Source: Bog-950 sp044225825 (lineage in GTDB: Bacteria; Bacteroidota; Bacteroidia; Chitinophagales; LD1). From it: DNA of 64,000 nt. The notes under the pieces were generated by a model. The model did no database searches and had not been told where the DNA came from. It saw only the letters and a list, made by a program, of their open reading frames with translations. The DNA lies in the NCBI GenBank assembly GCA_044225825.1, contig JBGAIB010000001.1, forward strand, positions 434,001-498,000. The letters run 5' to 3'. The stretch's first letter is position 1. Each line of letters starts with the position of its first letter. Shown in pieces: positions 34,092 through 42,397 of the stretch. The position numbers were made by a program, and so were the translations under genes.

Positions 34092-35748
34092 ATCCATTCT
34101 ATTAAAACGTCCGATTGTGCCTACTGAAATTTTCAAAAAAAAGTGGTTCCCACTTCTCGCAGGACTGCTTCTGCTTACATCCGGCGTTCTTATCTATCGA
34201 ATAGGATGGGTAAAAAACGCCAAAGATCGCGCGTTCGAAATCCTTCACCTGCAAAAAAGGGTAGTAGTAAACAACGATAGCGAAGCGCTTAAAAGCTCGG
34301 CCTTAATGACCAAGTATTACGAAATGTTCGGTTATAACCAAACCTGGAGCGATCGTAATAAGAGTCTGTTTTACCGCGAGATGCTGCGTCAAATGCTGAA
34401 CTATGCCGACACGCTGGGGCTTAACCAGGCCGACTATCACCTGGATTATATACTGAAACACGATTCGCTGGAACGCATAGGACAGGAAGACCTGGCTCAA
34501 TTTGAAAGTGAGAACGAACTGATATTTACCGATGCCGCACTTTCCTTCCTGCACGATGTTGCTTACGGGCGTGAAATCGATATCGCCTTTAGCGGGGTAA
34601 ACTTCAATATCGACTCTACCAGGTTGTTGCGCTCCTTTAACGATTTATTGGTTAATAAAAACTGGCGACACACCCTCGATTCTCTGGAGCCTTCCGTACC
34701 GCAGTACGCCTATTTAAAAACACAGCTAACGCGCATGAAAGGTTTCCTGCGCGAACAACCCAACCTTGATAGCCTAAGAGTTTCTGATACGGATAGCGGA
34801 CAATTAATCGCGCTCACCAAATTACGGTTCTATGGGTTAGTGGTAGACAGTTTACCGGCTGATACATCTGCCAAACTGTATTTTAAAGCCGGCCTTATTG
34901 GTTTTCAGAAAATGATGGGGCTGGACACTTCAGGCAAACTGGACGCAAAAACATTGGCTGCCCTCAACGCTCCCGTAACTATACGCATGGGGCAAATGCG
35001 CGAAAGTTTAAACTACTGGCGCTGGACGGGCCGTCTGCTGGAACGCGAATATATACTGGTAAATATCCCCGCTGCCCGGTTACAACTGGTAAACCGCGAT
35101 AGCATTCGCAACCTGAACATGCGTGTTATTGTAGGCAAAACCTCCACCCAAACGCCTTCGTTTACTGCTTATATAACGCAGGTAATTGCTTACCCTTACT
35201 GGACCGTGCCCCGCGACATTGCCGTAAAAGAGATGTTGCCCAAAATCATCAAAAGCCTCGATTACCTCGAAGCTAACAACCTGCAGGTATTAAACACCAA
35301 AGGAGTTGAAGTGGACCCTACCACTATACCCTGGCGGAGTCTTGGACCGAATAAATTCCCTTATAAAATAAGGCAGAGTACCGGTTGCGATAACTCACTG
35401 GGGGTTTTAAAGTTCGATCTCAATTCGCCTTTCAGTATCTATCTGCACGATACAAATCGCCGCGACTTATTTGCCCGAAAGGATCGTTTCCTCAGCCATG
35501 GCTGCATCCGTTTAGAAAAACCTATGGAACTGGCTAATTACATCTTAAAGGACGGGCTAGATTCGGCCACAACGGCCAAGCTCAATCAATGCCTCCACAA
35601 CGAAACACCTACTTCCTTTAAGCTCGACAAAAAAATTCCCGTACTCTTATTTTACATGACCGCCGATGTGGATGAACACGGTTGGTTACGTTTCTATAAC
35701 GACGTTTATAAGTTGGAACAGCCCGCAACAATTAAAAAGGCGGTTTAG
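34081..35748 (+). CDS. L,D-transpeptidase (YkuD / YcbB-like)
   Basis: A peptidoglycan L,D-transpeptidase of about 555 aa that cross-links stem peptides or anchors proteins. An N-terminal hydrophobic segment (WFPLLAGLLLLTSGVLIY) serves as a membrane anchor or uncleaved signal. A helical scaffold follows, then a peptidoglycan-binding helical motif (GFQKMMGLDTSGKLDAKTLAALN) and a YkuD catalytic domain with SHGCIRLEKP containing the nucleophilic Cys and its His. The start is GTG, either 34081 or 34117. It overlaps the upstream conserved gene. Confidence 0.9.
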   Translation: MLLKSILLKRPIVPTEIFKKKWFPLLAGLLLLTSGVLIYRIGWVKNAKDRAFEILHLQKRVVVNNDSEALKSSALMTKYYEMFGYNQTWSDRNKSLFYREMLRQMLNYADTLGLNQADYHLDYILKHDSLERIGQEDLAQFESENELIFTDAALSFLHDVAYGREIDIAFSGVNFNIDSTRLLRSFNDLLVNKNWRHTLDSLEPSVPQYAYLKTQLTRMKGFLREQPNLDSLRVSDTDSGQLIALTKLRFYGLVVDSLPADTSAKLYFKAGLIGFQKMMGLDTSGKLDAKTLAALNAPVTIRMGQMRESLNYWRWTGRLLEREYILVNIPAARLQLVNRDSIRNLNMRVIVGKTSTQTPSFTAYITQVIAYPYWTVPRDIAVKEMLPKIIKSLDYLEANNLQVLNTKGVEVDPTTIPWRSLGPNKFPYKIRQSTGCDNSLGVLKFDLNSPFSIYLHDTNRRDLFARKDRFLSHGCIRLEKPMELANYILKDGLDSATTAKLNQCLHNETPTSFKLDKKIPVLLFYMTADVDEHGWLRFYNDVYKLEQPATIKKAV

Positions 35749-35801
35749 TATTTTGATTGTCTACGTACGGACTGTCTGCCAAATTATAATACACCTGAAT
35801 T

Positions 35802-37010
35802 TTAAAGGGGCGCTTTTGCAGGATAACCCATTATCAGGTAATCTTTGCTTACAGGAGGTTTATAATAAACTGAACCAAATAAAATCCAGAATCGTGTCTT
35901 AATATCCTTATTCATTTTCAATTCGTAAGCGATCTGCTGAAAACCACCGAACATGATGGCAAAAGGACTTAACTTAATGACTGGGTTGTTAGTTAAACCA
36001 ACAGCCGGTATTTCTTTAGTTGGGGTACGGTAGGTACCGAAAATCCGGTCCCAGATTAAAAACGGACTACCGCCAACATTAACTATTTCGTCGCCCTCCT
36101 TACTGGTATGGTGCATATAGTGGTAGACCCCATTACCGAAGTAAGCGGAAAGTGCCCTTACAGCCGGATTACCATAGGCAAATTGATAGAAGGCCGTGGT
36201 ATGATTAAACTTTTCAGTAAGTATCCCCAATAAGGAAAGCACAATAGCTTCAAACAATAAAGGCTGATGGTAAAACAGTTTGGAACAAACGGCTGAAAAG
36301 AAAATGGCAGGAATGGCACCAAACAGTTCCGGCAAAAACATAAAAGGTCCAATGCCTGCAGCATGCATAATTTCGGCAGTGTGATGACAACGATGCGAAG
36401 CATACCAGACCAACCGTGAGTGATGCGCAAACCAGTGCGAGATGTAGCCGGGCAACGCGCCTAAAATCAACGCCATTATAAGGGCCACAGGATAAGGTGC
36501 TTCGGTAATAGTAGGCACATAGGTTTTTATAAACTCTTCAATCCACTTAAACCCGTTTTGGATAGCCCCGCTGCCCTGCTCATACGTAAATCCAGTAAGG
36601 TGGGCCACACCACCCAGCAACGCAAAAAATGCTATTGTAAAAAGCAGCGCTACCACATTACTTAAAAAGTGGGCAAAAAATACCTGCATAAAACGGCGAT
36701 ACGAGTAACGCTTTACTGTAACATAAAAACTTAGTGCTCCGAATACTGTGATATAGAGAAACAATCCTCCAATCAGCACCCAACTTAACAATCTAAACGT
36801 TTCAAAACTTATATAAGCCGCCAGCGGATTTTCCTGTTTGCTTAAATATCCGCTCAATAAGGCGTAGTAGCCTGCACCTGTATCAAACAGCAAATCGTAG
36901 AACCCAAATACCAGCAAAAATGCCAGCACCAGCCAACCCATAACTTTCAAAGCTTTTTCACTGCTCTCAGTAAAATCGTAATGCCAGATGGTCGAAAGAA
37001 ATTTACGCAT
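35802..37010 (-). CDS. Fatty-acid hydroxylase / sterol desaturase family protein
   Basis: A 402-aa membrane protein of the di-iron hydroxylase superfamily. The histidine clusters are visible: HWFAHHSRLVWYASHRCHH in the first set, an NHTTAFYQFAYGNP segment, and YHYMHHTSKEGDE in the last set. About six to seven hydrophobic segments surround them, and the C-terminal portion is soluble-like (GGSPFLIWDRIFGTY). These proteins hydroxylate or desaturate lipid chains. The true substrate, for instance sphingolipid or ornithine lipid, cannot be told. Confidence 0.86.
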   Translation of the reverse strand: MRKFLSTIWHYDFTESSEKALKVMGWLVLAFLLVFGFYDLLFDTGAGYYALLSGYLSKQENPLAAYISFETFRLLSWVLIGGLFLYITVFGALSFYVTVKRYSYRRFMQVFFAHFLSNVVALLFTIAFFALLGGVAHLTGFTYEQGSGAIQNGFKWIEEFIKTYVPTITEAPYPVALIMALILGALPGYISHWFAHHSRLVWYASHRCHHTAEIMHAAGIGPFMFLPELFGAIPAIFFSAVCSKLFYHQPLLFEAIVLSLLGILTEKFNHTTAFYQFAYGNPAVRALSAYFGNGVYHYMHHTSKEGDEIVNVGGSPFLIWDRIFGTYRTPTKEIPAVGLTNNPVIKLSPFAIMFGGFQQIAYELKMNKDIKTRFWILFGSVYYKPPVSKDYLIMGYPAKAPL

Positions 37011-37162
37011 GGGGTAGCCAAAAATAACCGAACACTACAGCGTGCCTAACAAAATCGCCGAAAAAATACGCGCAACTTAAAACGAAAATTCCGCCACCTG
37101 ACGCCCGTCATAGGCCTCACCCGCTATTAAACCGAAATTGCGCCGTTTAAAATTTGCTTCAT

Positions 37163-38545
37163 ATGAAAAAGCCCCGCACGCTTGCTGAACCCTTCAAAAT
37201 AAAAATGGTAGAACCGCTTCGCATAACTACCGAAGAATATCGTCGTGATGTATTGGCTACCGCAGGTTACAATCCGTTTCTGCTGCGCAGTGATGATGTA
37301 TACATCGATTTGTTAACCGATAGCGGCACCTCGGCTATGAGTGATCATCAATGGGCCGCTATGATGCGCGGTGATGAAAGCTATGCGGGAGCCCGCAGTT
37401 GGGAAAACCTGGAAAGCACCGTACAAAAATTAAGCGGCATGCCTTATGTATTGCCTACTCACCAGGGCCGGGCAGCCGAGCGTATTCTTTATAGTTTGCT
37501 GGGCGGCAAAGGCAAAGTATTTATCAGCAATACGCACTTTGATACCACACGGGCTAACATCGAGTTCAGCGGGGCACAGGCATTTGATTGTATGCCGCCG
37601 GAAGCACTAAACCCGAACACAGAAACGCCTTTTAAAGGCAATATGGATATACAGCAGGCGCGCGATATCATTCTTAAATATGGTAAAGAAAATGTAGCAG
37701 CTATAATCCTTACTGTAACCAATAACTCAGCCGGTGGCCAGCCGGTAAGCATGCAAAACGCACGCGATGTCCGCGCTTTATGCAACGAATTCGGTATTCT
37801 GTTTGTTATTGATGGTTGCCGGATTGCCGAAAACAGTTACTTCATTAATCACGACGAGCAGGATTACAAATACAAAACCTATTGGGAAATAGCGCATGAA
37901 ATGTTGAGTTTGGCCGATGCCTTTGTAATGAGCGCTAAAAAAGATGCCCTGGTGAATATGGGTGGCTTGTTAGTGCTGCGCGACAAGCAGCTGGCCGAAA
38001 AATGCACCAATCTGCTTATTATCTCGGAGGGTTTTGCCACCTACGGTGGTTTAACCGGACGCGATATGGAGGCCATGGCAGTTGGTTTACAGGAAGTGTT
38101 TGACCCCGACTACCTGCATTACCGCATCAAAAGTACCGAATACCTCGGCCGTCATTTAAGCGATAAAGGCATTCCTGTAGTGCATCCATTTGGCGGGCAT
38201 GCCATTTATATTGACGCTGCACAACTCTATCCGCATATTCCTTCACATCAATTCCCGGGGCAGGCCCTGGTTTGCGATTTGTATGTGCAGGGCGGTATCC
38301 GGTGTGTAGAAGTAGGTTCGGTGATGTTTGGCAAATACGATGAAAAAGGAAACCATATTCCGGCTAAAAACGAGTTGGTGCGCTTAGCGATTCCACGCAG
38401 GGTATATACCCAAAGCCATATTGATTATGTAATTGACGTCTTCGACGATATACTGGATAATCGTAACCATACAAAAGGCCTTCGTATTACCTACGAACCT
38501 CCTTTTCTGCGGCACTTCACCGCCCGCTTCGAATATATCGGTTAG
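37163..38545 (+). CDS. tnaA: Tryptophanase
   Basis: A PLP-dependent beta-eliminating lyase that cleaves L-tryptophan to indole, pyruvate and ammonia. The PLP lysine lies in MSAKKDALVNMGGLL, with the aspartate in FVIDGCRIAEN. The early YIDLLTDSGTSAMSDHQWAAMMRGDE segment is a family hallmark. The 460-aa length from the ATG at 37163 is normal; an upstream TTG would add three residues. Tyrosine phenol-lyase is close, but its PLP segment reads SGKKDCLVNIGG, so tryptophanase is preferred. No tnaC leader or tnaB permease is adjacent. Confidence 0.9.
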   Translation: MKKPRTLAEPFKIKMVEPLRITTEEYRRDVLATAGYNPFLLRSDDVYIDLLTDSGTSAMSDHQWAAMMRGDESYAGARSWENLESTVQKLSGMPYVLPTHQGRAAERILYSLLGGKGKVFISNTHFDTTRANIEFSGAQAFDCMPPEALNPNTETPFKGNMDIQQARDIILKYGKENVAAIILTVTNNSAGGQPVSMQNARDVRALCNEFGILFVIDGCRIAENSYFINHDEQDYKYKTYWEIAHEMLSLADAFVMSAKKDALVNMGGLLVLRDKQLAEKCTNLLIISEGFATYGGLTGRDMEAMAVGLQEVFDPDYLHYRIKSTEYLGRHLSDKGIPVVHPFGGHAIYIDAAQLYPHIPSHQFPGQALVCDLYVQGGIRCVEVGSVMFGKYDEKGNHIPAKNELVRLAIPRRVYTQSHIDYVIDVFDDILDNRNHTKGLRITYEPPFLRHFTARFEYIG

Positions 38546-39202
38546 TTATTCGCCGGTAACTACCTCTGTCCAGCTTTTATGTATGAGCCCAATAGCCCAG
38601 CGCAGAATAACCAATGCGCCTATCATTGCCAGCAGGGGATCCAAAAGGGTAATACCTGCATAACGTGCTGCCAGCAACGACAAAATAGCGAACAGGCTAA
38701 GGACAACATCCGACAACACATGCAAATAAGCGGCGCGCATGTTTACATCGGTGGTCTCTTCTTCGCGGTGCAAAAAATACGCGCTCAGGCCGTTTACTAC
38801 CAGGCCAATGCCGGCTATCAGCAGGGTTTCATTCGCAACTTCCAGGTGCTGCTGCTGAAATTTTTCGATGGTTTCGTAAATCATAAAACCGGTAATAACC
38901 AGCATTACTACTGCGCTTCCAAACCCGGCAAGGGCTATTACACGGTGCTGCCGTGCATGGCTTATTTTGCCCTGTTTGCGCTGTATATATACATACGCCA
39001 GCCAGGCCAGCATTAAAACAAGCACGTGCGAGAGCATATGCCATCCATCCATCACCAAAGCCCGCGAGTTGGCCATATACCCGAAATACAGCTCCAGCAG
39101 CATGGTTAAAAACGAAATAATAACTACAAGCCGCGTGCTGCGTTCGTTGCTGTGAATGTGGTAATGGGAATGTTCGTGGTGATGATGGTGGTGGTGAGCC
39201 AT
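38546..39202 (-). CDS. Cation diffusion facilitator, His-rich N-terminus
   Basis: A 218-aa membrane exporter for divalent metals such as Zn(II), Co(II) or Ni(II). The N-terminus carries about 13 histidines, including seven in a row, a likely metal buffer. Six transmembrane helices follow. Helix II has MDGWHMLSHVLVL, giving H-x3-H where typical CDF proteins have H-x3-D, as in the DmeF-like group. Helix V has YLHVLSDVVLS with H-x3-D. The usual cytoplasmic C-terminal ferredoxin-like domain is absent. It ends directly at the tryptophanase stop, in convergent orientation. Confidence 0.88.
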   Translation of the reverse strand: MAHHHHHHHEHSHYHIHSNERSTRLVVIISFLTMLLELYFGYMANSRALVMDGWHMLSHVLVLMLAWLAYVYIQRKQGKISHARQHRVIALAGFGSAVVMLVITGFMIYETIEKFQQQHLEVANETLLIAGIGLVVNGLSAYFLHREEETTDVNMRAAYLHVLSDVVLSLFAILSLLAARYAGITLLDPLLAMIGALVILRWAIGLIHKSWTEVVTGE

Positions 39203-39272
39203 TAGGGAACAAAGAAAAAGATTTTTTGTTGTACCTATGCAACACTTTTAACCAACCCGCCAACTTCCCATA

Positions 39273-40694
39273 ATGAAAAGATTTTTCTCCGCCCTGTTAC
39301 TACTGTGTATCATACATGTTACACAAGCACAAACATTGGTTAGCCGTACGCTGATTCGTTCGTTCAGCAAATCGCAACTCGACTCCGTATTAGGCGCTAA
39401 CGGCATCCCCTCCCTGTTTGTTACCACGCAATATGGGGTGGATGTATATAAAGTAACTTATAACTCTTTCGACTTTGACAGTTCTTCGGTTATTGAGTCG
39501 GGCCTTTTAGCCATACCGCAAAACGTAGGCTGCAAATTGCCCATCGTAAGTTACCAGCATGGCAGTATGAGCCGTAAAGAAGATGCCCCATCGCGCCTGA
39601 ATGGGGCCGAACCGCTTATATCCTGTATACTGGCCAGCAATGGTTATGTAGGTTGCGCACCGGACTATATTGGATTGGGCGACTGCCCCGGCATTCACCG
39701 CTACCAGCATGCGCTAACGGAAGCTATGTCGGTAATTGATTTAATACGCGCTGCACGCGAAAGTTGCGATTCGCTAGGCGTAAAATTAAACGGCCAAATC
39801 TTCCTTGGTGGTTATAGCGAAGGGGGGCATGCCACTATGGCGGCGTTTAAAACCATACAGGAAAAACTGGACAATGAAATACACGTAACAGCAGCAGCTC
39901 CGATGTCGGGCGCTTACGATATGAGCGGGGTTATGGTAGATGTAATGCTTTCTAATAACACCTATCCTTCTCCTTCTTACCTTGCTTACCTGGTAGCCTC
40001 CTGGAATCCGGTATACCACATGTACGATTCACTCAGCAAACCGCTATTAGCGCCCTACGATTCGCTATTACCAATTTGGTTTGATGGCACACATGGACTT
40101 GGCTATATCGACGGGCAAATGCCAGGCGTTCCCAAACTGATATTTAAACCCGATACCGTAACTGCTTTTGCCAACGATACCAACCACGTTTTCCGCCGTG
40201 CTTTACGCGATAACGATTTGTGGAACTGGGTGCCGCAATCGCCGGTTCGCATGCTATTTTGCGGTAACGACCACTATGTATCGCCCGATAATGCACGCGT
40301 AGCCTACCAACGCATGGTGGCTAATGGCTGCACCTTATGCGATACAATGAATGTAAACCCTAATTACGACCATCAGGAATGCGCACAATTTGCCATACTG
40401 GGCGCTAAATTCTTTATGGACAGCTTTGCTGTAATCGATTGCAGTAACAGCGTAGAAGAATTGAACTGGACCAACACCAGCATCTATCCCAATCCTGCTA
40501 CACAACAGGTAACTGTTCGCAACCTCCCTGTAGAGGTTAACAGCATTAAAATAATAGCCGCGGATGGACAATTGGTTTATGAAGCAAAACCCACTACACA
40601 CCTGCAGGTAGCAAATTTACCGGCAGGTGTGTACACCTTATTACTTATAGCGGTGGACGGAAAACAAAAATCGCTACGATTTATTAAACAATAA
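39273..40694 (+). CDS. Secreted alpha/beta hydrolase (lipase-like) with T9SS type A sorting domain
   Basis: A 473-aa protein. The signal peptide ends near residue 20 (THAQA-like). An alpha/beta hydrolase body of about 370 residues has the nucleophile elbow GGYSEGGHATMAA (GxSxG) and a late CGNDHYVSPDN segment carrying the likely acid, with His in YDHQECAQF. The C-terminal 80 residues are a T9SS type A domain (SIYPNPATQQVTV, LPAGVYTLLL). It probably acts extracellularly on esters or peptides; it resembles the secretory lipases. Confidence 0.87.
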   Translation: MKRFFSALLLLCIIHVTQAQTLVSRTLIRSFSKSQLDSVLGANGIPSLFVTTQYGVDVYKVTYNSFDFDSSSVIESGLLAIPQNVGCKLPIVSYQHGSMSRKEDAPSRLNGAEPLISCILASNGYVGCAPDYIGLGDCPGIHRYQHALTEAMSVIDLIRAARESCDSLGVKLNGQIFLGGYSEGGHATMAAFKTIQEKLDNEIHVTAAAPMSGAYDMSGVMVDVMLSNNTYPSPSYLAYLVASWNPVYHMYDSLSKPLLAPYDSLLPIWFDGTHGLGYIDGQMPGVPKLIFKPDTVTAFANDTNHVFRRALRDNDLWNWVPQSPVRMLFCGNDHYVSPDNARVAYQRMVANGCTLCDTMNVNPNYDHQECAQFAILGAKFFMDSFAVIDCSNSVEELNWTNTSIYPNPATQQVTVRNLPVEVNSIKIIAADGQLVYEAKPTTHLQVANLPAGVYTLLLIAVDGKQKSLRFIKQ

Positions 40695-40708
40695 GTAATC
40701 AAATCAGC

Positions 40709-40754
40709 TATAAATTAAAAGAGCGCTTCAGAAGAAGCGCTCTTTTAATTTATA
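40709..40754. terminator. Bidirectional terminator with a perfect 21-bp stem
   Basis: The inverted repeat between the convergent hydrolase and TPR genes has 21 perfectly matched base pairs (arms 40709-40729 and 40734-40754) and an AGAA tetraloop. The inner GC part GAGCGCTTC and outer A/T parts give a T run on each strand, so both genes can stop here. Confidence 0.9.
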
Positions 40755-40764
40755 ACCTCCGGTG

Positions 40765-42180
40765 TTAAGATCTGTATTGTTCAATAATTTGTAATACGGT
40801 TGCATCATCCAGCAACGATTCATCCATATCAAAAATCAAGGAATGTTCGTGGAAGTTCAGCATTAAACCACGCTCCAGATTTAGCAACGCTTCGTTCCGG
40901 TTACCAACCTGGTGGTAAAAAACCGACTTAATATAGCACAGATCAGCACTGCCCTCGTATTTCGCTTCGGCCTCCGTAAGCACCTGGAACGCTTTCCTGA
41001 AATTCTCTACATTAAAATACGCGGTTGCCAGGTTAATCCAGTTTTGTTTGCTCTGTGGATCGAGTTGAAAAATGCGTTCAAATATTTCCAGCGCCTGTTC
41101 ACCATCGCCCGTACTTAGGTAGGCATCTGCCAATGAAGCCAGGTAGTCGATATTTTCCTTATTCAGTTTAACCGCGCGTTCAAAACTGGCAATTGCTTTA
41201 GGCCATTTCTCTTCCAGGCGGTAGGTTTCTCCTATGCGGTAAAAAGCCTCATCAAAATAGGGGTCTACGGTTATAGCCTTGCGCAAATACGAACGGCTTC
41301 GCGAAAAATCGCCCAGTTTCTCTAATGCCTCCGCAGCTTTCAGATACAATTCCTTATTAGGCTTGCTTAGCTTAATCGCCTCCAGGTAATAGTTGAGTGC
41401 TTCATCATAGCGTTCCAGGTTATACAGCACATCACCAGTACAGGTATACGCAGGGTCAAAATCATCCTTTATAGCCATTACATACCCAAAAGCATCCAGC
41501 GCTTTCTCTAAATCGCCGGCACCGGCATAGGCATGACCCAGGTTAAACCAGGCTAGATACGAGTAAGGACTCTGGTCAATCAATTGCTCGTGGAAGGTGA
41601 TACTATCGGCATAACCCTCCGTCAACTCGGTACAAAACCAAAGCCGGTTCAGGGCTTCTTCATTTTCCGGATCTTCGCGCAGCGCATTTTTAAGGGAATT
41701 AATTACCTCCGGATATTTCTCCTGATCTTCCCATATATCAGCCATTTCCAAATACAGCTCACACTTATCGGCCGTATCTACGGCTATGCTAAGAGCGTAC
41801 TCTACCTCTTCCATTGCGTGCTGGTGTTGTCCTTCCCACAAATAAACATCAGCCCTTATAAGGAAGATATTAATATCGTTGGGGTCCAGCTTTTCAGCTT
41901 CGGCCAGCGAAGCCATAGCTTCTTCGAACCGTTTTTGATTGGCCAGTATTTCAGCGCGTTTCGTATGAAAAAAGGAGGAGAAAGAATATTGCTCCAGGGC
42001 AGATTCAATTACCCGCAAAGCCTTATTGAATTCGTTGTTATCCTGGTAAAACTGTATGATTTGTTCAAAAGATTCCTCCTCAAAGAAAACCGGTGATTTA
42101 GCCTTTACAGCCTCTTCATACTGCTTTATCAGGTCAATTATCTCTCCGAACGAAGGCTCTGTGAATTCGTTTTCTTCCAT
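40765..42180 (-). CDS. Tetratricopeptide repeat protein
   Basis: A 471-aa cytosolic protein made almost wholly of about 11-12 TPR motifs of 34 residues, for example SYLAWFNLGHAYAGAGDLEKALDAF and PYFDEAFYRIGETYRLEEKWPKAIASFERAV. No signal peptide or extra domain is seen. The charged, Glu/Asp-rich start may contact a partner. TPR superhelices act as protein interaction scaffolds; the partner is unknown. A close relative of this type is often found in Bacteroidota near housekeeping genes. Confidence 0.88.
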   Translation of the reverse strand: MEENEFTEPSFGEIIDLIKQYEEAVKAKSPVFFEEESFEQIIQFYQDNNEFNKALRVIESALEQYSFSSFFHTKRAEILANQKRFEEAMASLAEAEKLDPNDINIFLIRADVYLWEGQHQHAMEEVEYALSIAVDTADKCELYLEMADIWEDQEKYPEVINSLKNALREDPENEEALNRLWFCTELTEGYADSITFHEQLIDQSPYSYLAWFNLGHAYAGAGDLEKALDAFGYVMAIKDDFDPAYTCTGDVLYNLERYDEALNYYLEAIKLSKPNKELYLKAAEALEKLGDFSRSRSYLRKAITVDPYFDEAFYRIGETYRLEEKWPKAIASFERAVKLNKENIDYLASLADAYLSTGDGEQALEIFERIFQLDPQSKQNWINLATAYFNVENFRKAFQVLTEAEAKYEGSADLCYIKSVFYHQVGNRNEALLNLERGLMLNFHEHSLIFDMDESLLDDATVLQIIEQYRS

Positions 42181-42397
42181 GGTATGAATTTAGTGTATCT
42201 GCCACCTTATCCCGTCTCCGCCACCCGCTTTTCATAAGTTTTAGGAGTAAAACAGCAGTAAAAACAGTTTCCTTGATAAAGAACGAGGGTGTAATTGAAA
42301 AACGATTACATCCCGAATATATTTTAACGTTTTTAATTCGCAAGGGTTGCTTTTCAACAGGCTTTTGTGGCTTTATCCAACTTCATTAGACAATCTT

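Noticed and set aside
41584..42096. 170-codon plus-strand frame opposite the TPR gene
   Set aside because: It is the shadow of repeated TPR codons; the minus-strand frame has clear TPR motifs and a normal start.
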